Assembly: GCA_002319925.1 (NCBI GenBank)
Contig: DCFP01000114.1
Span: 1 to 21,999, forward strand
Direction of reading: 5' to 3'
Length of the DNA: 21,999 nt
From: Holophagaceae bacterium UBA1801
Lineage (GTDB): Bacteria > Acidobacteriota > Holophagae > Holophagales > Holophagaceae
Part shown: one piece after another, positions 15,115 to 21,999 of the stretch
How positions within the stretch are numbered: the first letter of the stretch is position 1
Layout: every line of letters begins with the position of its first letter
The notes under the pieces: model-generated
Told to the model about the DNA's origin: nothing
Database searches by the model: none
Seen by the model: the letters and a program-made list of their open reading frames with translations, nothing else
Made by a program: the position numbers and the translations under genes

Positions 15115-16083
15115 TCACGAGATCCACTGCTTCTGCAGTGCTTCGCGCCCCGCGTAGGTCACGATCATGTCGCTCCCCGCGCGGCGCAAGCTGATGAGCT
15201 GCTCGAGCATGAGCTGGTCTCCGTTCACCCACCCCAGCCTGTCCGCGGCCTTCACGGCGCTGTATTCACTGGAGACGTGATAGGTGGCGATGGGCGAGAG
15301 ACAGAGTTCGCGCAGGCGCCAGACCAGGTCCAGGTTGTGGATGCCCGGTTTCACCATGAGGATATCGGCGCCCTCTTCCAGATCGAGCAGGGCGTCCTTC
15401 AAGCCCTCGCGGGCGTTGCGGGGATCCATCTGGTAGGTGCGCCGGTCTCCGAACTTGGGGCTGCTGCCCGCCGCGTCCCGGAACGGCCCGTAGTACGCAC
15501 CGGAATGCTTGATGGCGTACGAAAGGATGGAAACATTCTGGAAGCCCTCGTCGTCGAGACGGGCGCGCATGGCGGCCACGCGACCATCCATCATGTCCGA
15601 GGGTGCCACGATGTCCGCCCCGGCCTGGGCGTGGACGAGGGCCATCTCCGCAAGGATGGCGACGCTCTCATCGTTCTTGATCTCGCCGTCTTCCACCACG
15701 CCGCAGTGGCCGTGGTCCGTGTAGGCGCAGAGACAGACATCAGTCATCACCAGGAGATCCTGGCGGAAGCGCTTTTTGAGCTCCCTCACCGCCATGGGGA
15801 TCACGCCCTCGGGATCGTGGCTGTGCTCGGCCATGGGGCTCTTGGTGTCGGGAACGCCAAAGAGCAGTATCGACTTCAGTCCCAGCTTGAGGTCCGCTTC
15901 CACCTGGCGGCAGGTTTCGTCAATGCCTGTGCGGGCGATTCCGGGCAGGGACTCGATATTGGAGGAACCACTGCCGGGATGGACAAAATAGGGCTGGATG
16001 AGGTGCCGGGGCCGGAGATCCATTTCGGCCACCAGATCCCGGATGATTGGGTTAAGGCGCAGGCGGCGGGGACGAATGAACAT
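15115..16083 (-). CDS. hemB: Delta-aminolevulinic acid dehydratase (porphobilinogen synthase)
   Basis: From ATG 16083-16081 (GAGG 4 nt upstream) the product is 322 residues, typical for the family. An upstream TTG at 16101 overlapping the hemD stop (TTGA) would add six residues and is a possible coupled start. The zinc-binding loop DVCLCAYTDHGHCG has Cys117, 119 and 127, so this is a zinc-type enzyme. The two catalytic lysines lie in AIKHSGAYYGPF (Lys192) and MVKPG (Lys245). HemB condenses two ALA molecules to porphobilinogen. It ends the first tight block hemA-C-D-B and is followed by a terminator. Confidence 0.97.
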   Translation of the reverse strand: MFIRPRRLRLNPIIRDLVAEMDLRPRHLIQPYFVHPGSGSSNIESLPGIARTGIDETCRQVEADLKLGLKSILLFGVPDTKSPMAEHSHDPEGVIPMAVRELKKRFRQDLLVMTDVCLCAYTDHGHCGVVEDGEIKNDESVAILAEMALVHAQAGADIVAPSDMMDGRVAAMRARLDDEGFQNVSILSYAIKHSGAYYGPFRDAAGSSPKFGDRRTYQMDPRNAREGLKDALLDLEEGADILMVKPGIHNLDLVWRLRELCLSPIATYHVSSEYSAVKAADRLGWVNGDQLMLEQLISLRRAGSDMIVTYAGREALQKQWIS

Positions 16084-16097
16084 GGGGCCTCGGGATG

Positions 16098-16742
16098 TCA
16101 AACCTGAACATAAGGAGCAAGCATACGCCCAAGGGCCTCGGACCGGGCAAGGCAGGTACCGTGGGCCGGGAAACCCGCGCGCCGGAAGGCCTCGGCGGTG
16201 CGTTCCCCCCAGGCAAAGCGCAGCAGAGCCTTCGCGTCAGGTCCCATCAACTCCGCCTGGAGGGGACTGAGGGCCAGTACGGCGTCCAGTTGTGGCCATT
16301 CCGGTGAAGGGTCCTTGGCTTTTTCCGCGTGTGTGATCCATGGCACAAGTCGCCATCGCGTGTCCCTGGAGGCTTCTTCCAGAAAGCCGCGGGACCTCTC
16401 GCCCCGGATCAGCAGGAAGTCGCCACCTTCGGGAAAGCGCTCCTGCAGGAGATTCCATAGCCCTTCGGCCCGGGGCTGGGGGCTGGAGATCACGTCGTGG
16501 CTCGTCAATACCGCCGCCGTGCCTTCGCCCGTGGCGACAACGGGCAAACCCTCAGGCAAGCTGACGGCCCGGGCGCCCGCAGGGCTGAGCACAATGGCCG
16601 CCACCGGTCGTTCCAGGGGAATGGGCGTTCCCGTAGGCACCATCTCGGTCAGGAACAAGGACACCGGTTCCCATCCTGCCTCGGCCACGCACCGGCTCAA
16701 GGGATCCTCGACCCGCCGCGCGAGGCCCAGCCGCTTCACCAT
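16098..16742 (-). CDS. hemD: Uroporphyrinogen-III synthase
   Basis: The product has 214 residues, short but within the family range. Sequence conservation in HemD is low, and the call rests partly on position between hemC and hemB. Supporting patterns include AAIVLSPAGARAV in the first half, the LLIRGERSRGFLEEA segment (the usual L-x-G-x-x-x-R-x-x-L region) and a C-terminal GERTAEAFRRAGFPA, the conserved 'is G..TA..a...G' motif. The enzyme closes hydroxymethylbilane with inversion of ring D. ATG 16742 overlaps the hemC end by 7 nt; a GTG one codon later overlaps as GTGA. Confidence 0.88.
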   Translation of the reverse strand: MVKRLGLARRVEDPLSRCVAEAGWEPVSLFLTEMVPTGTPIPLERPVAAIVLSPAGARAVSLPEGLPVVATGEGTAAVLTSHDVISSPQPRAEGLWNLLQERFPEGGDFLLIRGERSRGFLEEASRDTRWRLVPWITHAEKAKDPSPEWPQLDAVLALSPLQAELMGPDAKALLRFAWGERTAEAFRRAGFPAHGTCLARSEALGRMLAPYVQV

Positions 16743-17608
16743 CCCAGCGCTCGCACCACATCGGCCACCAAAGCCGCATCGTCGGTACCGGCGGCCTCGC
16801 CATAGCGAAGTCCCCGCTCGTCGGCGAAGGCGGCGCGCAGACGGATGCGGCCCTCGGGCTGCGTTTCCGCCAGGGCTCCCAGGGGCTGTTGGCAGCCGCC
16901 GCCGATACCTGCGAGCACGGCTCGTTCCAGGCCGGCACAGCGTGCGGTCGCGGGATCGTGAAAATCCTTCAAGGCATCGATCACATCCTCGCGGTCAATC
17001 CGAGTCTCAGCCAGGAGCGCGCCCTGGGCCGGTGCCGGAAGCAACTGTTCGAAGGGGATGGGGCGGACAACCAAACCTGAAAGATCCAGCTCCAGACGGC
17101 GAAGCCCAGCCGCAGCAAGGATCGTCGCGTGAAGGGGTTCGTCCCGCAGGACGCCTTCCCGCACGCGCTGGATGCGCGTCGGCACGTTGCCGCGGATCCA
17201 GGTGAACTCCCAGTCGGGAAAGGCGTGCTCCAGAAAACGCAGCCGCCGTTCGGAACTGGTACCGACACGGGGACGATCAGGCGCGTCAGCTCGCATCACG
17301 AGCCAATCCGCCGGATCCTCCCGTGCGGGAATGCACGCAGTGGCGAAATCCTTTGGCCGCTCCAGAGCCACGTCCTTGAAGGAATGCACGAGGAGATCCA
17401 CGTCACCCGAGGTCAGCGCGGCTTCCAGCTCCCGCGTGAAGAAGCCCGTCCCTGAAGCCTTGTCGAGGGGTCCCGCCTGCCAACGGTCCCCATGGGTGGT
17501 GAACCGCCGCCATTCGACGGCGTGGCCCCGGGATTCCAGATACCTCACCAGGGGCTCTGTCTGCCGGAGGGCCAGCTCGGAGCCACGGGTGCCAACGGTG
17601 ATCTTCAT
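16736..17608 (-). CDS. hemC: Hydroxymethylbilane synthase (porphobilinogen deaminase)
   Basis: The 290-residue product starts ITVGTRGSELALRQT, the family N-terminus. It has VHSFKDV with the catalytic Asp79, the arginine-rich RVGTSSERRLRFL segment and GIGGGCQQPLGA with Cys239, which holds the dipyrromethane cofactor. It polymerises four porphobilinogens into hydroxymethylbilane. The ATG shares ATGA with the hemA stop and its end overlaps hemD by 7 nt, so the three genes are translationally coupled. It is slightly shorter than the E. coli enzyme but appears complete. Confidence 0.97.
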   Translation of the reverse strand: MKITVGTRGSELALRQTEPLVRYLESRGHAVEWRRFTTHGDRWQAGPLDKASGTGFFTRELEAALTSGDVDLLVHSFKDVALERPKDFATACIPAREDPADWLVMRADAPDRPRVGTSSERRLRFLEHAFPDWEFTWIRGNVPTRIQRVREGVLRDEPLHATILAAAGLRRLELDLSGLVVRPIPFEQLLPAPAQGALLAETRIDREDVIDALKDFHDPATARCAGLERAVLAGIGGGCQQPLGALAETQPEGRIRLRAAFADERGLRYGEAAGTDDAALVADVVRALGW

Positions 17609-18723
17609 GCGGGATGCCGGGTCTGGCTGAGGGCGCGGAATGACAAGGTGCGTCCTCGCTTCAGCAGGGCCTTCAAGGCCTCGCGCTGCCCTTCGTTCAG
17701 ATCCTTGAGGGTGCCGTCCAGAGCCTCGGTTTCCAAGGCTTCCCAGGCATCGGTCAAACGATCCTGGGCCGTGCGCGTGTTGTACTTCTGATCCCGATCC
17801 TGGGCTCGCTTGCGCAAGCGGCCCACAGCGCCGACCAGGTAGGGCTCGATCTTCTGCGCGGTGTCGAAACGCCGGACCTTGGCCTGTTCCGTCTCCGCCA
17901 GGAAACTCGCCAGGTCCACGCGATGCACCCAGGGCAGCTGGCCCAAGGCGGGTTCAGAGTCGTGGGGCAATGCGAGGTCCAGAAGGCGCAACGGGCCCCG
18001 TTTCAGATGCTCCCAGGCCGCCAGCGTGAAGAGCGGTCTCGGGCTGGCCGTGGCGGTCACCAGGGCATCGAAGCCTTCCGGATCATGCTGGAGCTGTTCC
18101 AGCGATACCGTCGGGAAGCCCAGCAGATCAGCTTTCGCGGCGGTCCGGTTGGACATGGTGACTTGGTACCCCCGCTCTGCCAGTCGCTGGGCGAGGTACT
18201 GGCTCATGGGTCCCATGCCCACGATAGCGATGCGTGCGGCCTTGGGAAGCGCGTCCTCCAGGTGATGCAACGCGGCGGTGGCCACGCTGGCGCTGCCATC
18301 GGCGAGGCCCGATTTAACCCTCAAGCGATGGGCTTCGCGAAGAATATCTTCCATGGCGGCCTGAGCTTCCACACCCGCGGCACCAGCCTCTCGCGCGTTT
18401 TCCAATGCTTCGCGCAACTGGTCCACGATCTCCCGGTCGCCCAGGTTGGCGCTCACCAGTCCCGTGGAGACTTCCAGCAGATGGCGCCAGGCGGCTTCGC
18501 CTTCGAAGCGCGAGACCTCGGGCGCGAGGCCCAACGCCTCGGCATCCCCGCCCCAGAGGATCCACACCGCGCGCTGACAAGTGGCGAGGTACATGAGTTC
18601 GCAGGCGTTGGTGATGCGCCGCCAGAGCAGCAGATGGTCCGCAAGCCGCTCGCGGAGGACGTGGCGTGAAACCAGATCCAGCTCGTGGTACGGCGCGTGG
18701 AAGGTGTAGATGACGGGATCCAT
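17605..18723 (-). CDS. hemA: Glutamyl-tRNA reductase
   Basis: ATG 18723-18721, 10 nt after the preceding stop, gives 372 residues; an upstream in-frame ATG at 18756 would run into the previous gene. The catalytic cysteine is Cys49 in YLATCQRAVW, matching the L-x-T-C-N-R-x-E motif although Asn is Gln and Glu is replaced. Also present are LGDREIVDQLREALENA, the RVKSG...S.A.A helix and the NADPH motif IVGMGPMSQYLAQRL followed by SNRT. It reduces glutamyl-tRNA to glutamate-1-semialdehyde, the committed and usually regulated step. The protein is shorter and more divergent than E. coli HemA, but the domain order (catalytic, NADPH, C-terminal dimerisation helices) is intact. The C-terminal part is rich in Arg, Gln and Glu. 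Confidence 0.93.
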   Translation of the reverse strand: MDPVIYTFHAPYHELDLVSRHVLRERLADHLLLWRRITNACELMYLATCQRAVWILWGGDAEALGLAPEVSRFEGEAAWRHLLEVSTGLVSANLGDREIVDQLREALENAREAGAAGVEAQAAMEDILREAHRLRVKSGLADGSASVATAALHHLEDALPKAARIAIVGMGPMSQYLAQRLAERGYQVTMSNRTAAKADLLGFPTVSLEQLQHDPEGFDALVTATASPRPLFTLAAWEHLKRGPLRLLDLALPHDSEPALGQLPWVHRVDLASFLAETEQAKVRRFDTAQKIEPYLVGAVGRLRKRAQDRDQKYNTRTAQDRLTDAWEALETEALDGTLKDLNEGQREALKALLKRGRTLSFRALSQTRHPA

Positions 18724-18733
18724 GGGGTGGCGT

Positions 18734-19963
18734 CTACTTGTCCTCGGACTGCACACCGAGGCTCACACCCCGGAGATGATCGGGGACCGGACTCGCCGAG
18801 CGGGGCGGCAGGGCCGGGGCCTTGGCGGTCTGGGCCTGCACGCCGCCGGGCTGCGGATTCTTGAAGATCTCGAGCACTTGCTCGCTGTTGGCCACGCAGT
18901 CCAGACGATCCAGCTGCTCAGCGGTGGGGAAGCCCTCGTAGCGCACCCGCCGTGGTCCCCAGATCTCCATGGGCACGCCCTTCAATTCATGGATGCGGGG
19001 CATGGTCTGGCGGGCATACATGCCCAGGGGTTTTTTCTTGGAGTCCATGAAGACGATCATGTCCGTTTCCGGCACGAGCACAGGCTTGCCTTGGGTCCAC
19101 AGCGTGTAGCTGATGGCCCGGCCCTGTTGGGTCCGCATCATGCCAACGGGGCAAGCGACGCCCAAGGCTGGATCCAGGTCCTCCTCCTGGGCCCGGTAAG
19201 CATGGAGTACATCACCCTGGCGCAATTCCCGCTGGGGTTGGGCGATGGGATGGGGATCCTGGAGCGTGGCGGGAAGAAGATTTCCGTCGACGAACTGGAA
19301 GATCGTGGCGAAAAGCCGCTCGGCATCCTCGGTCAGAGCATTGTCAATGGCTTCGACCAGCTTGGGCAGCAGGACCTGCGGCGCGACGAGTATCTGGCCA
19401 GGATTGGGCACCGCCAGGAAGGTGTTCTGGCCCGGGAAGAGGTCACTCCAGAGTTCGGGCAGCAGCATGCGGGAGGCGTCGAGGCCATCCTGGTACGTGC
19501 TCTGGTAGATGCCGGAAGCCAGCCGCTGGAAGGGGTGGCCCTTGGATTTCTCCCGGAGTTGTTCCAGGGCGCGGTCCAGCACGTCCTCCTCCGTGATGCC
19601 CCAGAGCGTGAGCCAGGCAGCGGGCATGGGCCTGCCGCCCGCGAGCACGCGCTCGCTGAGACCATCCACGAAGGGTCGGTAGTAGAAGCCTTCCCGCTCG
19701 CATTTCCAAGTGGGCGCCAGCTCGGGCAGCAGGTCGTACTGGCCATCCACCCAGAGGCCCGGCAGGGAATGGTCGGCCTCGTGGAGTTCCGCCAGGGCAT
19801 CTGCCCATTCCTCGCGGCCGTCAGCTTCATGGTGCTCGAAGTCCGGTTCCAGCTCGGCCAGGCCCGGAAGATCCATGGGCACGCCGCGGGCCTTGAGGAG
19901 ATCCTCCAGGGTGGGCAAGGGAGCGTTTTCGGCTCGGGAGAAGAAACGGGAGAAAAAGGCCAT
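18734..19963 (-). CDS. DUF1444/YtpQ-like protein, first gene of the heme run
   Basis: The product has 409 residues from ATG 19963-19961, with AGGA about 5 nt upstream. There is no signal peptide; the start MAFFSRFFSR is amphipathic. The central part (LLPELWSDLFPGQNTFLAVP, then VAPQVLLPKLVEAIDNAL) resembles the DUF1444 family, whose function is unknown; this match is from memory and moderate. The last 45 residues are a Pro/Ser/Ala-rich, probably disordered tail. The hemA ATG is only 10 nt beyond its TAG, so it is very likely the first gene of the heme operon. Its start lies 41 nt from the palindromic element at 20004-20387. Confidence 0.7.
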   Translation of the reverse strand: MAFFSRFFSRAENAPLPTLEDLLKARGVPMDLPGLAELEPDFEHHEADGREEWADALAELHEADHSLPGLWVDGQYDLLPELAPTWKCEREGFYYRPFVDGLSERVLAGGRPMPAAWLTLWGITEEDVLDRALEQLREKSKGHPFQRLASGIYQSTYQDGLDASRMLLPELWSDLFPGQNTFLAVPNPGQILVAPQVLLPKLVEAIDNALTEDAERLFATIFQFVDGNLLPATLQDPHPIAQPQRELRQGDVLHAYRAQEEDLDPALGVACPVGMMRTQQGRAISYTLWTQGKPVLVPETDMIVFMDSKKKPLGMYARQTMPRIHELKGVPMEIWGPRRVRYEGFPTAEQLDRLDCVANSEQVLEIFKNPQPGGVQAQTAKAPALPPRSASPVPDHLRGVSLGVQSEDK

Positions 19964-20126
19964 GGGATTCCTGCGCAGAGTCCTCTATTTTGACCCAACT
20001 TACCTGAGAGGGTGTCCTCAAAATCGCGTACGCCGCGCTGGGAGCGCCGGGCGAGCAGATCAAGGAAGGCGAGGAAGGGGGTAGCGGGACTACCACCGAC
20101 GAGCCTGACACAGAGATGCGTGGCCA

Positions 20127-20193
20127 AACTCCAGCTCTGGCAAGCAGCGCTTGCCAGGAGCGCAGTCCGGGGGACTGCGCGATCGCTGGAGTT
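20127..20193. other. Branched stem structure within the palindromic element
   Basis: An outer perfect 8-bp stem (AACTCCAG 20127-20134, CTGGAGTT 20186-20193) encloses two perfect 9-bp hairpins with 3-nt loops. The first is CTGGCAAGC/GCTTGCCAG at 20137-20157 and the second is GCGCAGTCC/GGACTGCGC at 20160-20180. The folding potential is the same on both strands, so orientation cannot be assigned. The arrangement would form a three-way junction in RNA or a cruciform in DNA. Confidence 0.6.
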
Positions 20194-20250
20194 CCCCAGC
20201 CCGAAGGGACAAGCCAAGGCTGGCGCCCAGTTGCGTCAGAGCCTTTGGAC

Positions 20251-20303
20251 GATCTTTGCATCATTTAGGTCCACATCAAGTGGACCCAAATGGTGCAATG
20301 ATC
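20251..20303. repeat. Central 24-bp hairpin of the palindromic element
   Basis: The arms 20251-20274 and 20280-20303 are inverted copies with 21 of 24 positions matching around the 5-nt loop ATCAA. The innermost seven pairs (GGTCCAC/GTGGACC) are perfect. Flanking AGAGCCT copies (left near 20238, right inverted near 20318) show the symmetry continues outward with small length differences. Confidence 0.65.
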
Positions 20304-20512
20304 CTGCATCGCCCTGCAGGCTCTTCCTTGCTGTGCATCCAGCCTTGGCTTGTCGCGGCTCACGGGATTTTGAAGACACCCTCTCAGCCGTCTTGCAATC
20401 ATTCGAACCGAAGCCAGGGATGCAAAGGACGAAAAATTTCACTGGTTCTTCACGGTCAATCGCGAGCAAACGTTGGCCTGGGCTAGGCTCTCGTGATGGA
20501 TATACGGAAAAA

Positions 20513-20534
20513 AAATGTAAAAAAGAAATGTAAA
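20513..20534. promoter_or_regulatory. AAATGTAAA direct repeats upstream of the RpiR-family gene
   Basis: AAATGTAAA occurs at 20513-20521 and again at 20526-20534, a 13-nt period, in an A-rich stretch that contrasts with the GC-rich surroundings. It ends 42 nt before the regulator's ATG. It may be part of the promoter or a binding site for the regulator itself, since many of this family control themselves. No complete -35/-10 pair could be fixed. Confidence 0.3.
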
Positions 20535-20575
20535 CAATTCTTCATCCGCCGACCAACCTCGGTTACCCTTGGGGC

Positions 20576-21418
20576 ATGATGAGCACAAAACTCTCCCTCG
20601 TGGCACGGATCCACAATGTCGTCGGCCTGTCCACGAGCCAGCGGCGCATCGCGGACTGCCTGCTCGGGCGGCTCAACGAGGCCGCGTTCTGGGGTGTCGA
20701 GGAGCTCGCCAGCCGCTCCCAGTCCAGTGTCGCGACGGTGGTGCGGTTCGCTCAGAAGCTGGGATATTCAGGATTCCTGGAAATGCGCCAGGCCTTGGTG
20801 GCCCTGGTGAAGAAGCAGTCCCGCACCGGAGAGCAGCTGCTGACGGCGCCCTCCGAGGCCGCCGCCACTCTTGTGGAAGTGGCCCGCCGGGATCTGCGCA
20901 ACATCGAGCAGACCATCGGCGGCGTCAACGAGCAGTTTCTCCAAAGCGTGGTGGAGATGCTGGAGCAGGCCCGCTACCGCGTCGTCATTGGAGATGGCGT
21001 TTCCGCGCTGATGTCCTCCCACCTCGCCTATCTGCTCACCCAGGCCGGCCGTCCCGCCATCCAGGGCATCGAGGCGGACTTTCCCACCCAGGTGGCCAAC
21101 CTCGGCCCCGAGGATCTGCTGGTCGCCATCAGCTTCTCGCCCTATTCCCGGGAAACCGTGGAAGCCACGGCCTTCGCCAGGCGCCGCAATCTGAAGATCA
21201 TCGCCTTTACGGACCGGCTGAAATCGCCCCTGGCCCGCTATGCCGATTTCACCCTCACCGTCCACGGCGCGAACCTGCTGCATTCCCACAGCCTCGCGGC
21301 CTTCACCGTCCTCGCCCAGGCAATCGCCACCTCCATCGCCAGCCGTGACCGCGAGATGTCCTTGAAGCGGCTGAGAGAAGCGGAGCGTGTGGCGAGACCG
21401 AAGTTTGTGGATGATTGA
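20576..21418 (+). CDS. MurR/RpiR-family transcriptional regulator
   Basis: The product has 280 residues; ATG 20576 and the next codon ATG 20579 are both possible starts, with only a weak G-rich ribosome site. The N-terminal 77 residues form the HTH_6 DNA-binding domain, including VEELASRSQSSVATVVRFAQ (41-60) and KLGYSGFLEMR (61-71). A SIS sugar-phosphate-binding domain follows (about 130-262; VVIGDGVSALMSSHLAY, VAISFSPYSRETVEA). RpiR-type regulators sense phosphosugars and control sugar or cell-wall catabolic genes. No sugar gene is adjacent, so the target is unknown; the DUF1444-hem run is divergent from it across the palindromic element. It converges on the gene ending at 21517. Confidence 0.93.
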   Translation: MMSTKLSLVARIHNVVGLSTSQRRIADCLLGRLNEAAFWGVEELASRSQSSVATVVRFAQKLGYSGFLEMRQALVALVKKQSRTGEQLLTAPSEAAATLVEVARRDLRNIEQTIGGVNEQFLQSVVEMLEQARYRVVIGDGVSALMSSHLAYLLTQAGRPAIQGIEADFPTQVANLGPEDLLVAISFSPYSRETVEATAFARRRNLKIIAFTDRLKSPLARYADFTLTVHGANLLHSHSLAAFTVLAQAIATSIASRDREMSLKRLREAERVARPKFVDD

Positions 21419-21422
21419 AAAC

Positions 21423-21518
21423 AGTGGTCGGTGGTCAGGGATCGGTGGTCGGTTGAGGATGGGCGCTTATGGCGCCCGTCACTATTAACTGACCCCCGAC
21501 CACCGGCCACTGACCACT
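21423..21518. terminator. Long inverted repeat with GTGGTC motifs between convergent genes
   Basis: Arms 21423-21454 and 21487-21518 are inverted copies matching at 25 of 32 positions without gaps; all seven differences are single-base changes. Each arm is built from repeated GTGGTC-like units. A stronger inner hairpin, GATGGGCGC (21458-21466) and GCGCCCGTC (21472-21480), sits at the centre. It fills the gap between the RpiR-family stop and the opposing gene, and its right arm covers that gene's stop codon. A bidirectional terminator is likely, although no T-run follows the stem. Confidence 0.55.
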
Positions 21519-21999
21519 ACTCCTTCAAGCACTCCAACGCCTCAACCAAGCACGCGTCCCACACTTCGTCGGGAACCTCATCCAAGTAAAACTCCACCGC
21601 GTTGCCGGCGGGCCGTGCCTCGGGATGGGCGGACCAGGCCTCGAAGAGGGCATCGAGGCTCGCAGCGTCCAGGCGATTGCTTCTCAGCTTGTGAGATTTC
21701 CGCGCGCGATCGGTGTCGGGGCCTTTGAGAGACAAGCCTTCCCTTGGTACGACATGGAAGGCGAAGGCGTGGCACCAGATGGTGCCGATGCGCTGGTTGA
21801 AACGCAGGCAGGCGCCATGGATCGAACGTGTGTGTTCGAGGGTCCGCGAAGGCCCTTGCCAGGCGGTGACCCAGCGGGAAAGAATCGCCTCGGCCCGGGC
21901 ACGAGACTGGGACCGCTTGAGGACCGAGGAAGCCTCGGCCAGAAAGGTGTCCAGGATTTCCAAAAGGGCCTCCCACGAAAAAGACCGATCCTCAACATA
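21517..21999 (-). CDS. Unknown protein, 5' end outside the window
   Basis: The frame is open from the window edge to TAG at 21519-21517, giving 160 visible residues. An internal TTG at 21963 could start a 148-residue protein, but the upstream codons also read as plausible protein (VEDRSFSWEALLEIL), so a start beyond the edge is more likely. The visible part begins with a charged helix (LAEASSVLKRSQSRARAEAI). It has a middle stretch with RFNQRIGTIWCHAFAFHVVP and ends with an acidic helix (DEVWDACLVEALECLKE). No signal peptide, membrane segment or family motif is recognised. It converges on the RpiR-family gene, sharing the long inverted repeat at the ends. Confidence 0.7.
   Translation of the reverse strand, partial: YVEDRSFSWEALLEILDTFLAEASSVLKRSQSRARAEAILSRWVTAWQGPSRTLEHTRSIHGACLRFNQRIGTIWCHAFAFHVVPREGLSLKGPDTDRARKSHKLRSNRLDAASLDALFEAWSAHPEARPAGNAVEFYLDEVPDEVWDACLVEALECLKE

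Larger units (their letters stand above)
20004..20387. repeat. MITE-like element with nested inverted repeats
   Basis: Region 19964-20575 holds no convincing gene. Its core is bounded by 34-nt inverted repeats at 20004-20037 and 20354-20387, identical at 30 of 34 positions and starting CTGAGAGGGTGTC. Inside, a perfect 16-nt inverted pair (GACAAGCCAAGGCTGG, 20208-20223 and 20339-20354) encloses a 24-bp hairpin at 20251-20303. Thus the right half is one large imperfect palindrome, while the left half carries about 170 extra bases (20038-20207) with further hairpins. No target-site duplication is obvious outside the ends and no transposase is present. It could be a non-autonomous mobile element, a REP/BIME-like repeat or a structured RNA. 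Open frames across it follow from low stop density and look spurious. Confidence 0.65.

Noticed and set aside
19827..20264. Minus-strand open frame running from the element into the DUF1444-like gene
   Set aside because: It overlaps the well-supported gene in another frame and is explained by high GC content.
20012..20533. Plus-strand open frame of 173 codons across the palindromic element
   Set aside because: It runs through the inverted repeats and hairpins, has no recognisable domain or ribosome site, and minus-strand frames of similar quality overlap it.
1..21999. CRISPR arrays, tRNA or rRNA genes, riboswitches and transposase genes
   Set aside because: None was recognised on either strand; the repeats present are inverted pairs, not spaced direct repeats.

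Overview
The window reads as one stretch of a GC-rich, Gram-negative-type chromosome. It holds the 3' end of recA, a nearly complete heme biosynthesis locus, and a few accessory genes. The RecA C-terminus, the heme gene order and the codon usage would fit an Acidobacteriota/Holophagae-like bacterium (Geothrix/Holophaga type). That placement is an impression from memory and was not tested.

Layout. (1) 1-1465, plus strand: recA 3' end, a cysteine-rich DUF3795 protein and a VOC-fold protein. (2) 1456-7403, minus strand, transcribed from hemH: ferrochelatase hemH, an RCK-2TM-RCK potassium channel, a TIGR04222-like membrane protein with a Gly/Ser/Cys tail, a radical SAM/SPASM enzyme, then HemY-type protoporphyrinogen oxidase (hemG). 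(3) 7404-9496, plus strand: a divergent promoter region and an SPFH/flotillin-like protein with N-terminal internal repeats. (4) 9560-19963, minus strand: a long run that reads in transcription order DUF1444-like gene, hemA, hemC, hemD, hemB, (terminator), hemL, an 80-aa unknown, hemE, a YiiX-like peptidase, an agmatinase-family gene, hemN. Most neighbours overlap by 4-7 nt (ATGA, GTGA) or lie within about 15 nt. (5) 19964-20575: a gene-free, highly palindromic block that looks like a MITE or structured-RNA element. (6) 20576-21999: a MurR/RpiR-family regulator converging on an unknown gene cut by the window edge.

Together the hem genes cover every step from glutamyl-tRNA to protoheme: HemA and HemL make ALA, HemB porphobilinogen, HemC and HemD uroporphyrinogen III, HemE coproporphyrinogen III, HemN protoporphyrinogen IX, HemG protoporphyrin IX, and HemH heme. 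The locus therefore uses the protoporphyrin-dependent route.

The best candidate for something undescribed is the tight three-gene block at 2866-6400 (potassium channel, membrane protein with a Gly/Cys tail, radical SAM/SPASM enzyme). It looks like a peptide-modifying enzyme paired with a membrane-bound substrate and an ion channel. The second is the nested inverted-repeat element at 20004-20387, just upstream of the heme operon.
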